A stretch of 64,000 nucleotides of DNA from assembly GCA_031216915.1 (NCBI GenBank), contig CM062296.1:448880287-448944286 (forward strand), given 5' to 3'. Source of the DNA: Pictodentalium vernedei. Lineage: Eukaryota; Mollusca; Scaphopoda; Dentaliida; Dentaliidae. This document shows positions 46,161 to 55,184 of this stretch, one piece after another; the first letter of the stretch is position 1; every line of letters begins with the position of its first letter. A model generated the notes under the pieces. The model saw only the letters and a program-made list of their open reading frames with translations, was not told where the DNA came from and did no database searches. The position numbers and the translations under genes are program-made.

Positions 46161-46630
46161 CATCTCAGGACATACTCAACTTATCCCTTTACCCAACGTT
46201 ATGGCCAAACACTGCCAGCATTACTCACAAAAATTGCCATTAAATTTTCATTATTTTTTAATTTTTTGCCTCAAAAACATAGCTTATGGAATGAGTGCGT
46301 TCCAATGGGGGTTCATAAGGTATGTTTTTAGAAAGTTCAAGAAAACCATATCATGTGACCCCTCATTGGAATGGGCTCCTTTATGGGTAACATGATATGG
46401 TTTTCTAGAAATTAAAAAAAAATTAACAACAAATTTTGATATCATGCGCACTGGGTAAATATACAGAACCACACTTACATTTGAATGGTTAAGAGTTATT
46501 GCACAAGATTGTTTTGACCCGTGATATCACGAGGGCCAAAGGCTCGAATGATATCCTGGGCCAAAGCAATCGAGTGATATCCTGGGCTAAAAGTCATCTC
46601 AGGACATACTCAACTTAACCCTTTACCAAA
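46161..46630. repeat. Direct repeat flanking a MITE (~435 bp apart)
   Basis: CATCTCAGGACATACTCAACTTA and the following MITE start occur at 46161 and again at about 46595. This is a segmental duplication that includes host flank and MITE (motif longer than 20 bases is the shared block at those positions). Confidence 0.7.
46181..46459. mobile_element. piggyBac-like MITEs, one nested in another
   Basis: It starts TTATCCCTTTACCCAACG with an AACATAGCTTATGG core. At about 46335 it passes into a second core (AAGAAAACCATATCATGTG / CATGATATGGTTTTCT) and ends GCACTGGGTAAAT. The mixture of two core types suggests insertion or recombination. Confidence 0.65.
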
Positions 46631-46785
46631 CATACCTGTCAAAAACAGCCAGAATTATTCACAAAAATTGCCATTCAATTTTCAGTATTTTTTCCATTTT
46701 TTGCCTCAAAAACATAGCTTATGACCCCTCATTGGAACAAGCTCATTCCAATGAGGGTCATAAACTAGTTTTTGATGCAAAAATG
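46615..46785. mobile_element. piggyBac-like MITE, truncated
   Basis: Starts TTAACCCTTTACCAAAC; the perfect central palindrome around CATTGGAACAAGCTCATTCC is complete; the right end is missing. Confidence 0.7.
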
Positions 46786-46866
46786 ACAAGAGTGATGTCT
46801 CGCATACAGCCTGACTGTCCCAGCAATGGCAATGCTTAGACACAAAATAGTTAGAGCCATTTTTTG

Positions 46867-47081
46867 TTAACCGTTTACCTAACGAATCTGCCATATTTGC
46901 ACTCGTGGTGTACAAAATTTGCTATTCAAATTTTATTTTTTCATTTCTCTACTCCAAAACCTCATGGCCTATTAATGGAACAAGCTTGATGAGCTTAATA
47001 AGGACTAATAAGCCATAAATCTGATGTTTCAGAAAAATAATTTGTAATGTTGGCTTCAACTTGTGTTAGGTAAAGGATTAA
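46867..47081. mobile_element. piggyBac-like palindromic MITE
   Basis: Ends TTAACCGTTTACCTAACG and GTTAGGTAAAGGATTAA; short inner palindrome AACAAGCTTGATGAGC region. Confidence 0.7.
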
Positions 47082-47202
47082 AGATGCAGTACATAAAGCA
47101 ATGTTGGGCTATAGGAGTCAATTTTCTTTTTTTTTTTGCATGTAATAACTCCCAATCCTTCAAAATGCATTTTGGAAATAATTGCCTAAGTGACATGTGT
47201 GT

Positions 47203-47241
47203 GAGTGTGAGTGTGTGTGTGTGTGGGGAGGGGGGGGGGGG
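47203..47241. repeat. (GT)n and G-tract microsatellite
   Basis: GTGTGAGTGTGAGTGTGTGT followed by a run of G. A second, longer G-tract of about 24 bases is at 47774-47797. Confidence 0.9.
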
Positions 47242-47325
47242 ATGGGGAACCTATATTCAAACCTGGCCTGTATTATAAATACAAATAACTTCAACAATAT
47301 TCATTGGTTGGACCTACAGACTGTT

Positions 47326-47469
47326 CTGAAAAGAATTGAAATCTGTTAACTTTTGTTTAAGTTATGGCATAAAGAAAGTTCGGACAGACGGATGGATGGA
47401 TGGACAGACTGAAGATAGATGGACGGAGCGAGCTCTGTGCTATATCACTCCCTTGTGGGAGGGGATAAA
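47326..47469. repeat. Dispersed repeat with GGAT/GACA tract and hairpin
   Basis: It starts TGAAAAGAATTGAAATCTG and runs through TAAGTTATGGC, a (GGAT)n/(GACA)n stretch and TATATCACTCCCTTGTGGG to GGAGGGGATA. A second copy lies at 47918-48083 with the same start and the same terminal hairpin. Confidence 0.75.
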
Positions 47470-47917
47470 AAGTAATAAAGTATGTGGTAGAAGCCCAATT
47501 TGAAATTTAGAGAAACTAAGTTTGAAAAGCATTGTGAAAAGGGTTAAATGAATGCCAATATTATTTGAAACCACTGTGTACAGCTTCAGTAGGCCTTGCC
47601 TGAAATGAAAAAAAGAAATGACATTGTAACAGAGTGTTTGGAGAATGAAACTGATTGGCAAAAGGGGGTGTGTGTGGTGTTTGTCTGGATTTTTAACCAC
47701 AAACTTTTAAGAAAAACTGTAAAAATGCATTTTTGACGAAAGAAAAAAAAGTGCCTAATTGGCCCCCGGAGGAGGGGGGGGGGGGGGGGGGGGGGGGTAA
47801 CATGAGTTTAAAAAAAAGTTACACATGTAGTGACTGTAAATAGTTCAAAGTGCATACTGGAGGAAAGGAAGAAAAAAAATGCCTAATTGGCAGGGGCTGG
47901 GCAGGGCAATAACATGT

Positions 47918-48083
47918 ACTGAAAAGAATTGAAATCTGTTAACTTTTGTTTAAGTTATGGCCTAAAGAAAGTTTGGACAGACAGATGGACTGACGAACAA
48001 ATGGACAAACTGACGGATGGACTGACAGATAGACAGACGGAGCGAGTGCTGCGCTATATCCCTCCCTTGTGGGAAGGGATAAT
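47918..48083. repeat. Second copy of the 47326 repeat
   Basis: Same opening, microsatellite and closing hairpin (CCCTCCCTTGTGGGAAGGGA). The ~160 bp ends resemble the 3' ends of Helentron-like elements, but the rest of an element was not recognised. Confidence 0.7.
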
Positions 48084-48269
48084 GAAAGTGCAGCTTAACT
48101 TGTCTGTGGGTTGGGTTTGATGAAAAGGATAATGTTCAATGTTTATGAAAGGATTATGAAATAAGACAAGAATTGTGATAATTGGGAATATGTTAATTTC
48201 TGTTCCCTGTATGCTATGTTTTTAATAAAAGTTAAAAAATTTATAGTAATTTATATATTTTTTATACTT

Positions 48270-48462
48270 ACCAATGACCCAGACATAGCTGGTGCTAACT
48301 CTTAAAAATCTAGGGCCAAACACAAATTTTGCCCCCCAATCCCCAAAATTTGCATCTAAAACCAAAAGAAATCATGTCCTGAAGGACCTCCATACTTTGC
48401 CCCTACTGTGCATGCGCAGTGTCAAGGACGTTCCGAAATTGGCGCCAATCACCATTCTTGCA
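48270..48462. repeat. Left inverted terminal repeat of A3
   Basis: It is inverted relative to 55185-55375, with few mismatches. Shared blocks are CCAATGACCCAGACATAGC, GGGCCAAACACAAATTTTG and a GCATGCGCAGT palindrome that has one mismatch here. Confidence 0.9.
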
Positions 48463-48533
48463 AGCAGTGCCTGGTCAGCGCTATGTACTCAGCGGGGAGG
48501 TATGAGTTCCCAACTCTTGGGAGGGCCATCCCC

Positions 48534-48615
48534 GTCTGGGTCATTGGTAAGTATAAAAAATATATAAATTACTATAAATTTTTTAACATTTTTATACTGT
48601 ACCAATGACCCAGAC
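48534..48615. repeat. Internal complementary region of A3
   Basis: Bases 48534-48587 are the exact complement of the low-coordinate terminus (48231-48284). Bases 48588-48615 are the complement of the last 28 bases of the element (55360-55387). Their junction is ...TTTTTTAAC|ATTTTTATAC..., which defines the two element ends. Confidence 0.95.
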
Positions 48616-49213
48616 ATAGCTGAATAGAAAAAAGGCTGGAGGGCCTAGGACATAGAGGAAAATCCAATAAGCTCAACTATATAATATAGAGTCAACCCCT
48701 CAAGGAGAAAAGGAGTATTAGGCTTTACATGTATCTTTCTTATTTTATGATAAATTAGAAAGATACAATACCCTTCATAATTGAGCATAATAACATTCAT
48801 GTTCTCTATTAACATCCAGTATAACCCTTTATACTAATTATTTTTAAAGTAAGCCAATAAATAAAGTTAGTCCAGAGAATTGAGACTCTTTATATTCTTT
48901 AAAAGTGTCCGAGGATTGTATATTAACGCCCCTTTGACACTTGACATATACAAATGCTTCACACTGAGCTACACTTTAAAAACATGACATGAATGAATTT
49001 TTAACATTAATATTACACTTTAAAACCATCCCGGAAACGACTCAGAAATACTGACTTCGGAGGAGGAATTCCCTTGCTTTTCACTATAAAGCAGGTGACC
49101 TAAGGGAACACCCTCCCCCCCCCCTGCCCTGGGTCAAATAGCCCAGAGCGAAGAGGGCAGCCGGACGGAGTCACTGCGGAACAGAAAGCCTGCATAACTA
49201 TAGTTGCAACTGT
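48616..49213. other. Non-coding 3' region of A3
   Basis: This stretch lies between the ICR and the recombinase stop. It contains the C-tract (49112-49121, about 10 C) seen in all family-A copies and CTGGGTCAAATAGCCCAG, a small inverted repeat. Confidence 0.8.
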
Positions 49214-51382
49214 TTAGTGGACGACATTCTGAGCAACAGATAACGGACCTAAACAATGCAGGTCTGCAGAAATGGACTCAATATTTCTGAGATAAAAATT
49301 CGTGAATGTGGATGGCTGAGACCAATAAGCAGCCTTCATTAAATCTGTAATAGCAATACTATTTGCGTAAGCCCAAGATGTAGAAAGAGCTCTTACTTCA
49401 TGAGCCGAAATCTTAAGCACAGACTGCTGAGAAGAAGATAAATTTTCATAAGCAGTACGGATAGTTAATTGAATCCATCTAGCAATAGAATGGACTGAAA
49501 TGTCCTTTCTATTAGGCATCAGAGACAGAAAGAAACGTTTCTGTCCCTTTCTGATAAACTGAGATCTCTGTTTATAAATACGTAACGCTCTAACAGGACA
49601 AAGTAAAGGCCTACGCCCGTCTGAAGACGGAAGGGCCTTAATAACAATAGGTTCCGGATATTTATTAGGAGCCTGAGTCTTAGCTAAAAATCCCACATTA
49701 GTAGTGAAGGTGATAGTGTTCCCGACACTACGATAGTGAGAATCATCCACCGACAGTGCATGAAGCTCACTGACTCTTCTAGCAGAAGAGAAAGCTAAGA
49801 GAAAAGCTGTCTTATAAGACAAAAATTTGAAATCTACTGTCCCAAGAGGTTCAAATGGCTTTTCCTTCAGTTTAAGAAGAACCCAAGCTAAATTCCACTT
49901 AGGAATTAACCTAAGAGTTCTGGGTCTATTTATCGAGAAGTTTCTAACTAACTTAGATAAAGAGACATTAGATCCAATTTGTAAACTATCATGATGTGCA
50001 TAGGTATCAGATAACATAGACCTATAACCCTTAATAGTAACAGGCTGCAGTTTGATTTCGTCAAACAAGTATACTAGAAAGTTTGCAATGTCTGGTATGG
50101 AGGGATCAAAAATATCAACAGAATGATCCCTACACCAACGACGAAAAACCTTCCACTTAGCCGCATAGTTTAGCGAAGAGGAGGTCCTCCTACAGTTAGA
50201 AATCGCGTCCACTGCTCGTCCCGTAAAGTGCTTGCCATGCAAGAAGGACCGCACAACGGAAAAACGTGAAGGTTGAGATCTTGCGGGTTGTGATGAAGAT
50301 GACGCGGTTTCCCCTGCGAAAGAAGATCCTCCCGTGGAGGAAGCTTTCGCGGTAGGTCCCACAACAGACACCTGAGTAGATTTATCCACGGTCTCTGTGG
50401 AGACTGAGATGCTACCAACAGAATCTTGCATTGAGATTGTTTTATTTTTAGCAATACTTGCTGAATCAACGGCGCTGGAGGATACGCATATCCTATCATT
50501 CCGTCCCAAGGGATCGACAGAGCGTCCACTGCAAATGCTCTTGGATCCAGACACGGAGACACATACGTCTGCAACTGATTGTTGAGATGTGTCGCAAATA
50601 AGTCTATCATTGGCCGTTCCCATTGGTAGCAAATCTGATTGAATACTTGTTTGTTGAGAGTCCACTCCGACGGCAACAAGCGACCCTTTCGTGAAAGGGA
50701 GTCTGCTAGTACATTCAGACGACCCGGTATATGACGGACCGAAAGCATAACCTGATGTTCTAGAGCAAACAGAAGGATTCTTTCCGTTAGATTGAATAAC
50801 GGAACTGAATGAGTGCCTCTCTGGTTCCGTATATACGCCACTACTGTCGTATTGTCGGACAGGATTTGAACATGAGCTTTGTAAACAATGTCCATCCAAT
50901 GACGTAACGCAAGCCAAATTGACATCATTTCCTTGATGTTTATGTGCTTGCCTAGGAATTGTGGATCCCAAAGACCCTGGCATCTCGAATCCGTTGGGAT
51001 CAATGTTGCACCCCAACCTGTTTGACTGGCATCCGTCATAATGGTAAAATTCGGATCCGGCAACTGCAGCGGAACTCCCTGAGTTAACCACTGAATGTTT
51101 GCCCAAGTCTGAATATCTCGTTTCACTTGATCTGACAAGAGAACGTCTATGTCGAGCGAATGAATTTTCACACTCCAATTCTGAGTCAAGAAAATTTGGA
51201 GAGGACGAGTGTGTAACCGCCCCATCGGAATGAGATCCGCAGCGGCTCCGCACAGACCTATCAGTCTCATGAACTCCCTCGCTGTGACTTTGTCTGCGTG
51301 AAGACAATAGCGAGGGTAACAACTGACTAATTTCGCTCTGGTTAACGGCAGACGAACAAGATTGTTGTGCGTCTCGAAGCAC
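49214..51382 (-). CDS. DIRS tyrosine recombinase
   Basis: An open frame of 722 codons. The recombinase domain is in the C-terminal half. An N-terminal SAM-like part (about 375-450) has WKVFRRWCRDH and IKGYRSML. The catalytic set is R536 in SSARRVSELHAL, H661 and R664 in HEVRALSTSWAY, and the nucleophile Y697 in STFTNFYLRN, which is the full R-H-R-Y signature. The protein joins the element's circular DNA to the genome by strand exchange through a 3'-phosphotyrosine, so no target duplication forms. The first ~400 codons overlap the RNase H frame and are serine-rich without a known domain. The true start may lie further in. Both catalytic and structural parts look intact. Confidence 0.92.
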   Translation of the reverse strand: MLRDAQQSCSSAVNQSEISQLLPSLLSSRRQSHSEGVHETDRSVRSRCGSHSDGAVTHSSSPNFLDSELECENSFARHRRSLVRSSETRYSDLGKHSVVNSGSSAAVAGSEFYHYDGCQSNRLGCNIDPNGFEMPGSLGSTIPRQAHKHQGNDVNLACVTSLDGHCLQSSCSNPVRQYDSSGVYTEPERHSFSSVIQSNGKNPSVCSRTSGYAFGPSYTGSSECTSRLPFTKGSLVAVGVDSQQTSIQSDLLPMGTANDRLICDTSQQSVADVCVSVSGSKSICSGRSVDPLGRNDRICVSSSAVDSASIAKNKTISMQDSVGSISVSTETVDKSTQVSVVGPTAKASSTGGSSFAGETASSSSQPARSQPSRFSVVRSFLHGKHFTGRAVDAISNCRRTSSSLNYAAKWKVFRRWCRDHSVDIFDPSIPDIANFLVYLFDEIKLQPVTIKGYRSMLSDTYAHHDSLQIGSNVSLSKLVRNFSINRPRTLRLIPKWNLAWVLLKLKEKPFEPLGTVDFKFLSYKTAFLLAFSSARRVSELHALSVDDSHYRSVGNTITFTTNVGFLAKTQAPNKYPEPIVIKALPSSDGRRPLLCPVRALRIYKQRSQFIRKGQKRFFLSLMPNRKDISVHSIARWIQLTIRTAYENLSSSQQSVLKISAHEVRALSTSWAYANSIAITDLMKAAYWSQPSTFTNFYLRNIESISADLHCLGPLSVAQNVVH

Positions 51383-52359
51383 ATTCCCAGATGTGTGAAT
51401 GACTTGGACGGCACCAGATCCGACTTCTCCTCGTTTATTATAAAACCGAGACGTCGGAGCAATAGAAGCAGATTCTGCACATCGTTCTGAAGCGTTAATT
51501 CGTTGCCGTATCTCTGAAGAATGTCATCCAGGTAGGCCGACGTTACCGCAGACGAATGAGCTCGGAAATACATCATTACCGAGTTCATTACCCGAGTGAA
51601 AGCCCAGGGTGCCAGGTTCAATCCGAAGCACATCGCCCGGAATTGATACACCACTCCTAGGACTGCGAAGCGTAGATACTTTCTGAATGTCGGATGTACC
51701 ATGACGTGAAAGTATGCATCTTTGAGATCTATGCTTGTTGCATAATAGTTCACCCGAATACTCGCTCTGACCGATCGAATCGTCTCCATATAAAACTTCG
51801 GAGCGACGATCAGCTTGTTTATCCAGCTCAAATCTATGACTGGACGGAACGAGCCGTCTGGTTTCGGAACCAGAAACAGATGGCTGTAGAATCCCGGTGT
51901 TTCCTGGTTTTCTACGACCTCTACCGCGTTCTTCATTAAAAGAGACTGCACCTCTGATAACAGAGCGTCTCTTTTCTGCAGATTTGACGGAAGTTGAGTC
52001 CATTTTGGACTTCGAGTTAATGGAGGCTTTCGTTTGAAGGATATTTTCAGACCTTCCGAAATCACCCCTCTCACGCAAGGGTCGTCCGTAATCGACGCCC
52101 ACTCTTGTGAAAAACTCGACAACCTTCCGCCAACCGGAACGCGATAGAGGTTGAAGCCATCACCTCCTGGACCTGCGAGGCCTGCGGGAGGAGAAACCAT
52201 GTCCTCCACGACCCTCACCTCGTCCCGCTGACCTCGGGGCGTCCGACCGGTTGTCCCGGCCCGAAGGACGTCCCGCATGTGAGTCGCTGCCTTGACGGTC
52301 TCTTGAATAAGACCAAGAGAATGCACCGGAACCTCTATAGGAACCTCTCTTGGGCGCAT
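50170..52359 (-). CDS. DIRS RT, RNase H and methyltransferase-like polyprotein
   Basis: 729 codons from an ATG at 52359. RT motifs occur in order: LFLVPKPDGSFRPVIDLS (161-178), the first Asp in SIDLKDAYFHV (D211), CFGLNLAPWAF (244-254), and the catalytic YLDD box at 276-279. RNase H follows with D443 (IMTDASQTGWGA), E477 (IKEMMSIW), D502 (ILSDNTTVVAY) and D553 (LADSLSR). The region 568-650 (MIDLFATHLNNQL, DALSIPWDGMIGYAYPP) resembles the Dam-like methyltransferase domain of DIRS elements; I am less sure of that part. It makes the cDNA of the element. Its start overlaps gag by 200 bases in another frame, which would need reinitiation or frameshifting. Confidence 0.93.
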   Translation of the reverse strand: MRPREVPIEVPVHSLGLIQETVKAATHMRDVLRAGTTGRTPRGQRDEVRVVEDMVSPPAGLAGPGGDGFNLYRVPVGGRLSSFSQEWASITDDPCVRGVISEGLKISFKRKPPLTRSPKWTQLPSNLQKRDALLSEVQSLLMKNAVEVVENQETPGFYSHLFLVPKPDGSFRPVIDLSWINKLIVAPKFYMETIRSVRASIRVNYYATSIDLKDAYFHVMVHPTFRKYLRFAVLGVVYQFRAMCFGLNLAPWAFTRVMNSVMMYFRAHSSAVTSAYLDDILQRYGNELTLQNDVQNLLLLLRRLGFIINEEKSDLVPSKSFTHLGMCFETHNNLVRLPLTRAKLVSCYPRYCLHADKVTAREFMRLIGLCGAAADLIPMGRLHTRPLQIFLTQNWSVKIHSLDIDVLLSDQVKRDIQTWANIQWLTQGVPLQLPDPNFTIMTDASQTGWGATLIPTDSRCQGLWDPQFLGKHINIKEMMSIWLALRHWMDIVYKAHVQILSDNTTVVAYIRNQRGTHSVPLFNLTERILLFALEHQVMLSVRHIPGRLNVLADSLSRKGRLLPSEWTLNKQVFNQICYQWERPMIDLFATHLNNQLQTYVSPCLDPRAFAVDALSIPWDGMIGYAYPPAPLIQQVLLKIKQSQCKILLVASQSPQRPWINLLRCLLWDLPRKLPPREDLLSQGKPRHLHHNPQDLNLHVFPLCGPSCMASTLRDEQWTRFLTVGGPPLR

Positions 52360-54298
52360 TAGACCCAGAAGTGCCTGTCTTACTCTTATCTGCCGTGTCC
52401 GACTTCTTAGAAGCGGACTTAAACAGCAGAGAATCCGAAGCTTTCTTAGTAATTTTATCGTAAATTGCAGAAAGCTTGCCGTCGAAGAGAAGTTCTCCGG
52501 AGACCAAAGCGAGACTGAAAGAGTTCTTCACCTTACTATCCATGAGTGTGGATGTAGCTAGGGCTGCGTCACGTCTAACCAACTCCAAGTTTGCCACTGA
52601 AAGGGCGGAGTTACACGTGGAATAAGCTACTGCCCTTGAAAGAAGTCTTAAAGAGGATTGAACATCCTGAAATTCTTTCCCTTGAAGACGCAGTGATAAC
52701 GCCTTTGTAAGGTGGTCTGCGTAAGATAAAGCATCTAAACTGGCTCTGTTAGACGAAATAGTCGTATCCAACACTGCGGTTGGGATAGACGTAGACGACG
52801 GTAATGATAATTCTAAGTCTTCCGCCTCGTCGTCCATACGCAGAGGAACTCTCGGGATACCCTGTCCTGCCGTATCGAATTTATTCCTTGCATTAATGAA
52901 AGGCAGGTTAAGAGCATTGGCGGACAAGAAACCCACTTTTCCTGTTCTGGAAGCAAGCTTGAATATAGCGTCGTTCAATAATTCAAATGCCCTTGTGACA
53001 TTATTGGACTGAGACGGAAACTCAGGAGCGATGTCCTTGAACCGCTCGAAGAAATCAGTGTCCAATGACGCTATAATTCTCTTGTCCGGTACCGCAGCAG
53101 TCTGGCCCGACGGAACAACCTGAGGAAGAAAGTGCCGGATGAAGTCCACGGCAGCTTTATGTTGTTCCGAAAGGGATAACTCCAAGTCATCCGTATCCCT
53201 TTCACCATCCGGTCGGACCTCATGATGCTCCCGGTCGTCCGCACCCGATGCTTCGGCGGAGCGTACCGACCCAGCGCCGTCGGATAATTCCCGATCAGAC
53301 ACCGTTTCTGTCGGTTGCTGGGATGCTGCGATAAGTTGTGCTATTTGAGCAAGCACGTCCGACATCGAGGCCTGCGGAGGCGCAGTCTTTCGCTGCTTCG
53401 CCAAGGGCAGCTCCGCATCCAGTGACTCCCGCATACTCTTCCTATGCGAACGTCCGGAGTCAACCGGCCTCGTGTCCCTGGCTACCGGATGGCGTGACCT
53501 GGTCGCCGAAGAATCCCTGGTCGGCAAAGCTGGTAAAATATCGGCGGACACGTAGCCAAGGTGCGGTCGTGTGCGCTGGTGAGAGGAAGAAGAAGCCTGA
53601 GCAGTCTCAGCGGACTGCCTATACAACGGAGCGTCCCGAGCGACGGACGTGTGCTCTGCTAACGACACAATTTGTACCACAACATCTGGTCCCAGATGTT
53701 GTTGTACGAGAGAGGGGCCTCTCTCGCTCGCAGTCCGGATGGACCTGGACGAGCTAGGAACCGGACTAGAAGGCTTCCTCCGATCTCTCCTACTATCCGT
53801 CGTCACTGGGTGTGCACCTAGAATGTTTATAGTGCTCGCATCACCCAACATTTCCTCCTGGACCGCATCGGACGAACCCGGCTGCTGAGCCATTCGGTGA
53901 ATGGACGCTACACCGGGCGAGCTAGCGGACGACAGCGCCGTCGATCCTACTAGGGACCTCTTAGGCAACTGTCATATCTCCATGAGCACTTTTGCCGCTA
54001 GCTCTGCATTCAATTGTGACGACGGAAGCGCACTTGCGGAAGATAACATGGAAACATCACCCTGTTCTTGTTCCTCTGAAATAGAAACTGATAGAGTAGA
54101 GTGACCCTGCGGAGAAAGGGCCGGCATAGCCCTCTCTCCACTAACAACATATCGTGACACACGTTTCCAATGTTTGTCATCCCAATATTGACATATTGAA
54201 CAGGAGTTAGTGCGAGTACACTGACTACAATTACTACAATGATCATGAAAGTCAGAGGAAGATTTCTTCCTATTACAATTTGAACAATAACCTTTCAT
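52160..54298 (-). CDS. DIRS Gag-like protein, one in-frame TGA
   Basis: It starts at ATG 54298 (54296-54298) and reads 108 codons to a TGA at 53974-53972. The same frame is then open for over 600 codons to 52160. The first part has a cysteine cluster: C5-C8, C21-C24-C27 and C33-C36. The middle is serine- and charge-rich with RRDRRKPSSPVPSSSRSIRT and a repeated NLPF/NARNKFD type region. The C-terminus is rich in G, R and S (GRGEGRGGHGFSSRRPRRSR) and probably binds RNA. In A1 and A2 the TGA position aligns with a CGC arginine codon, so the stop likely arose from CGA to TGA decay. It is either inactivating or requires readthrough. Gag is assigned by position and composition. Confidence 0.8.
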
Positions 54299-55184
54299 TG
54301 TGAAAAGTCAACAAGTCCTAGTACTCGCACCAACCCCTAAACACAAAGATACATAATAACATGATCCATTAATAATGAAAAAACAATTGAAAATCAAATA
54401 TAATTTTTGAAAAATATTTTTTCAGCGAGGCCCAAGTTTCTGAAAAGTAACGTTGAGCCCCAATGGATCCCAAGGTTAAGTGTGGTCAAAAATTTTAAAA
54501 TTATATTAAATAATTAATGCAACACTTACGGATAATAATAATGTATCTTATAGTGAGATAAACTACCCCAAAGGCAAACAGCCCCCCTCAAAAGAGACTG
54601 TTGCCAATGTAAACAAATAGTGTAAAAACACCAGAAAACATGACTCCAGGCACTGACAAAACTGGCCCGAAATCAGTCATCAAAATTACACACTATCTGA
54701 TGCAAAACAGAGACTCCCAGGGGAGAATCTGCAGAACATCAGATGGTAGATGCAGAACACAACGTTTAAACACCCATGGGTGAAAACGTAAACATGGGGA
54801 AAATAACAGAATTCATTCTGTAACCAAGCTAATTCTCCCAAGAGAATTTAGAAATGATCTTTCTCAAAAATATGCCAAAAGCATGGGAGAATAGCAAGGG
54901 GGGACTTAGAAGACTAGGAGAGAGGAAACACTGAATAAGCAGTGCAACTTTATAACAAGAATGACAACAACAGGCCCATGCCTCGAAAATAGGCAACTTA
55001 ACATAATTTCATTAAAAAATTTTAAGTTACAACCCTGATTATTTTCTGTCACTCCTTTTTCCTCTCCTCCTTCTATATCCTCCTTAGAACCACCATTTCT
55101 CCAATAATTATGTGTCTGGCATCCTTTAAACTGAGATTTACAAGCACAAAGATCAGTGAGGTGTTGACTGATGAAGGGCCAAAC

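Noticed and set aside
47590..47700. Upstream CFAP47 exon on the minus strand after a TTTCATTTCAG acceptor
   Set aside because: The acceptor is good, but no donor gives the required two-base phase and the peptide does not resemble the family.
51524..52102. 192-codon minus-strand frame in A3
   Set aside because: It overlaps the RT domain in another frame, has no known domain and is explained by the polymerase frame.
53338..53757. Plus-strand 139-codon frame in A3
   Set aside because: It is the antisense shadow of the GC-rich gag region.
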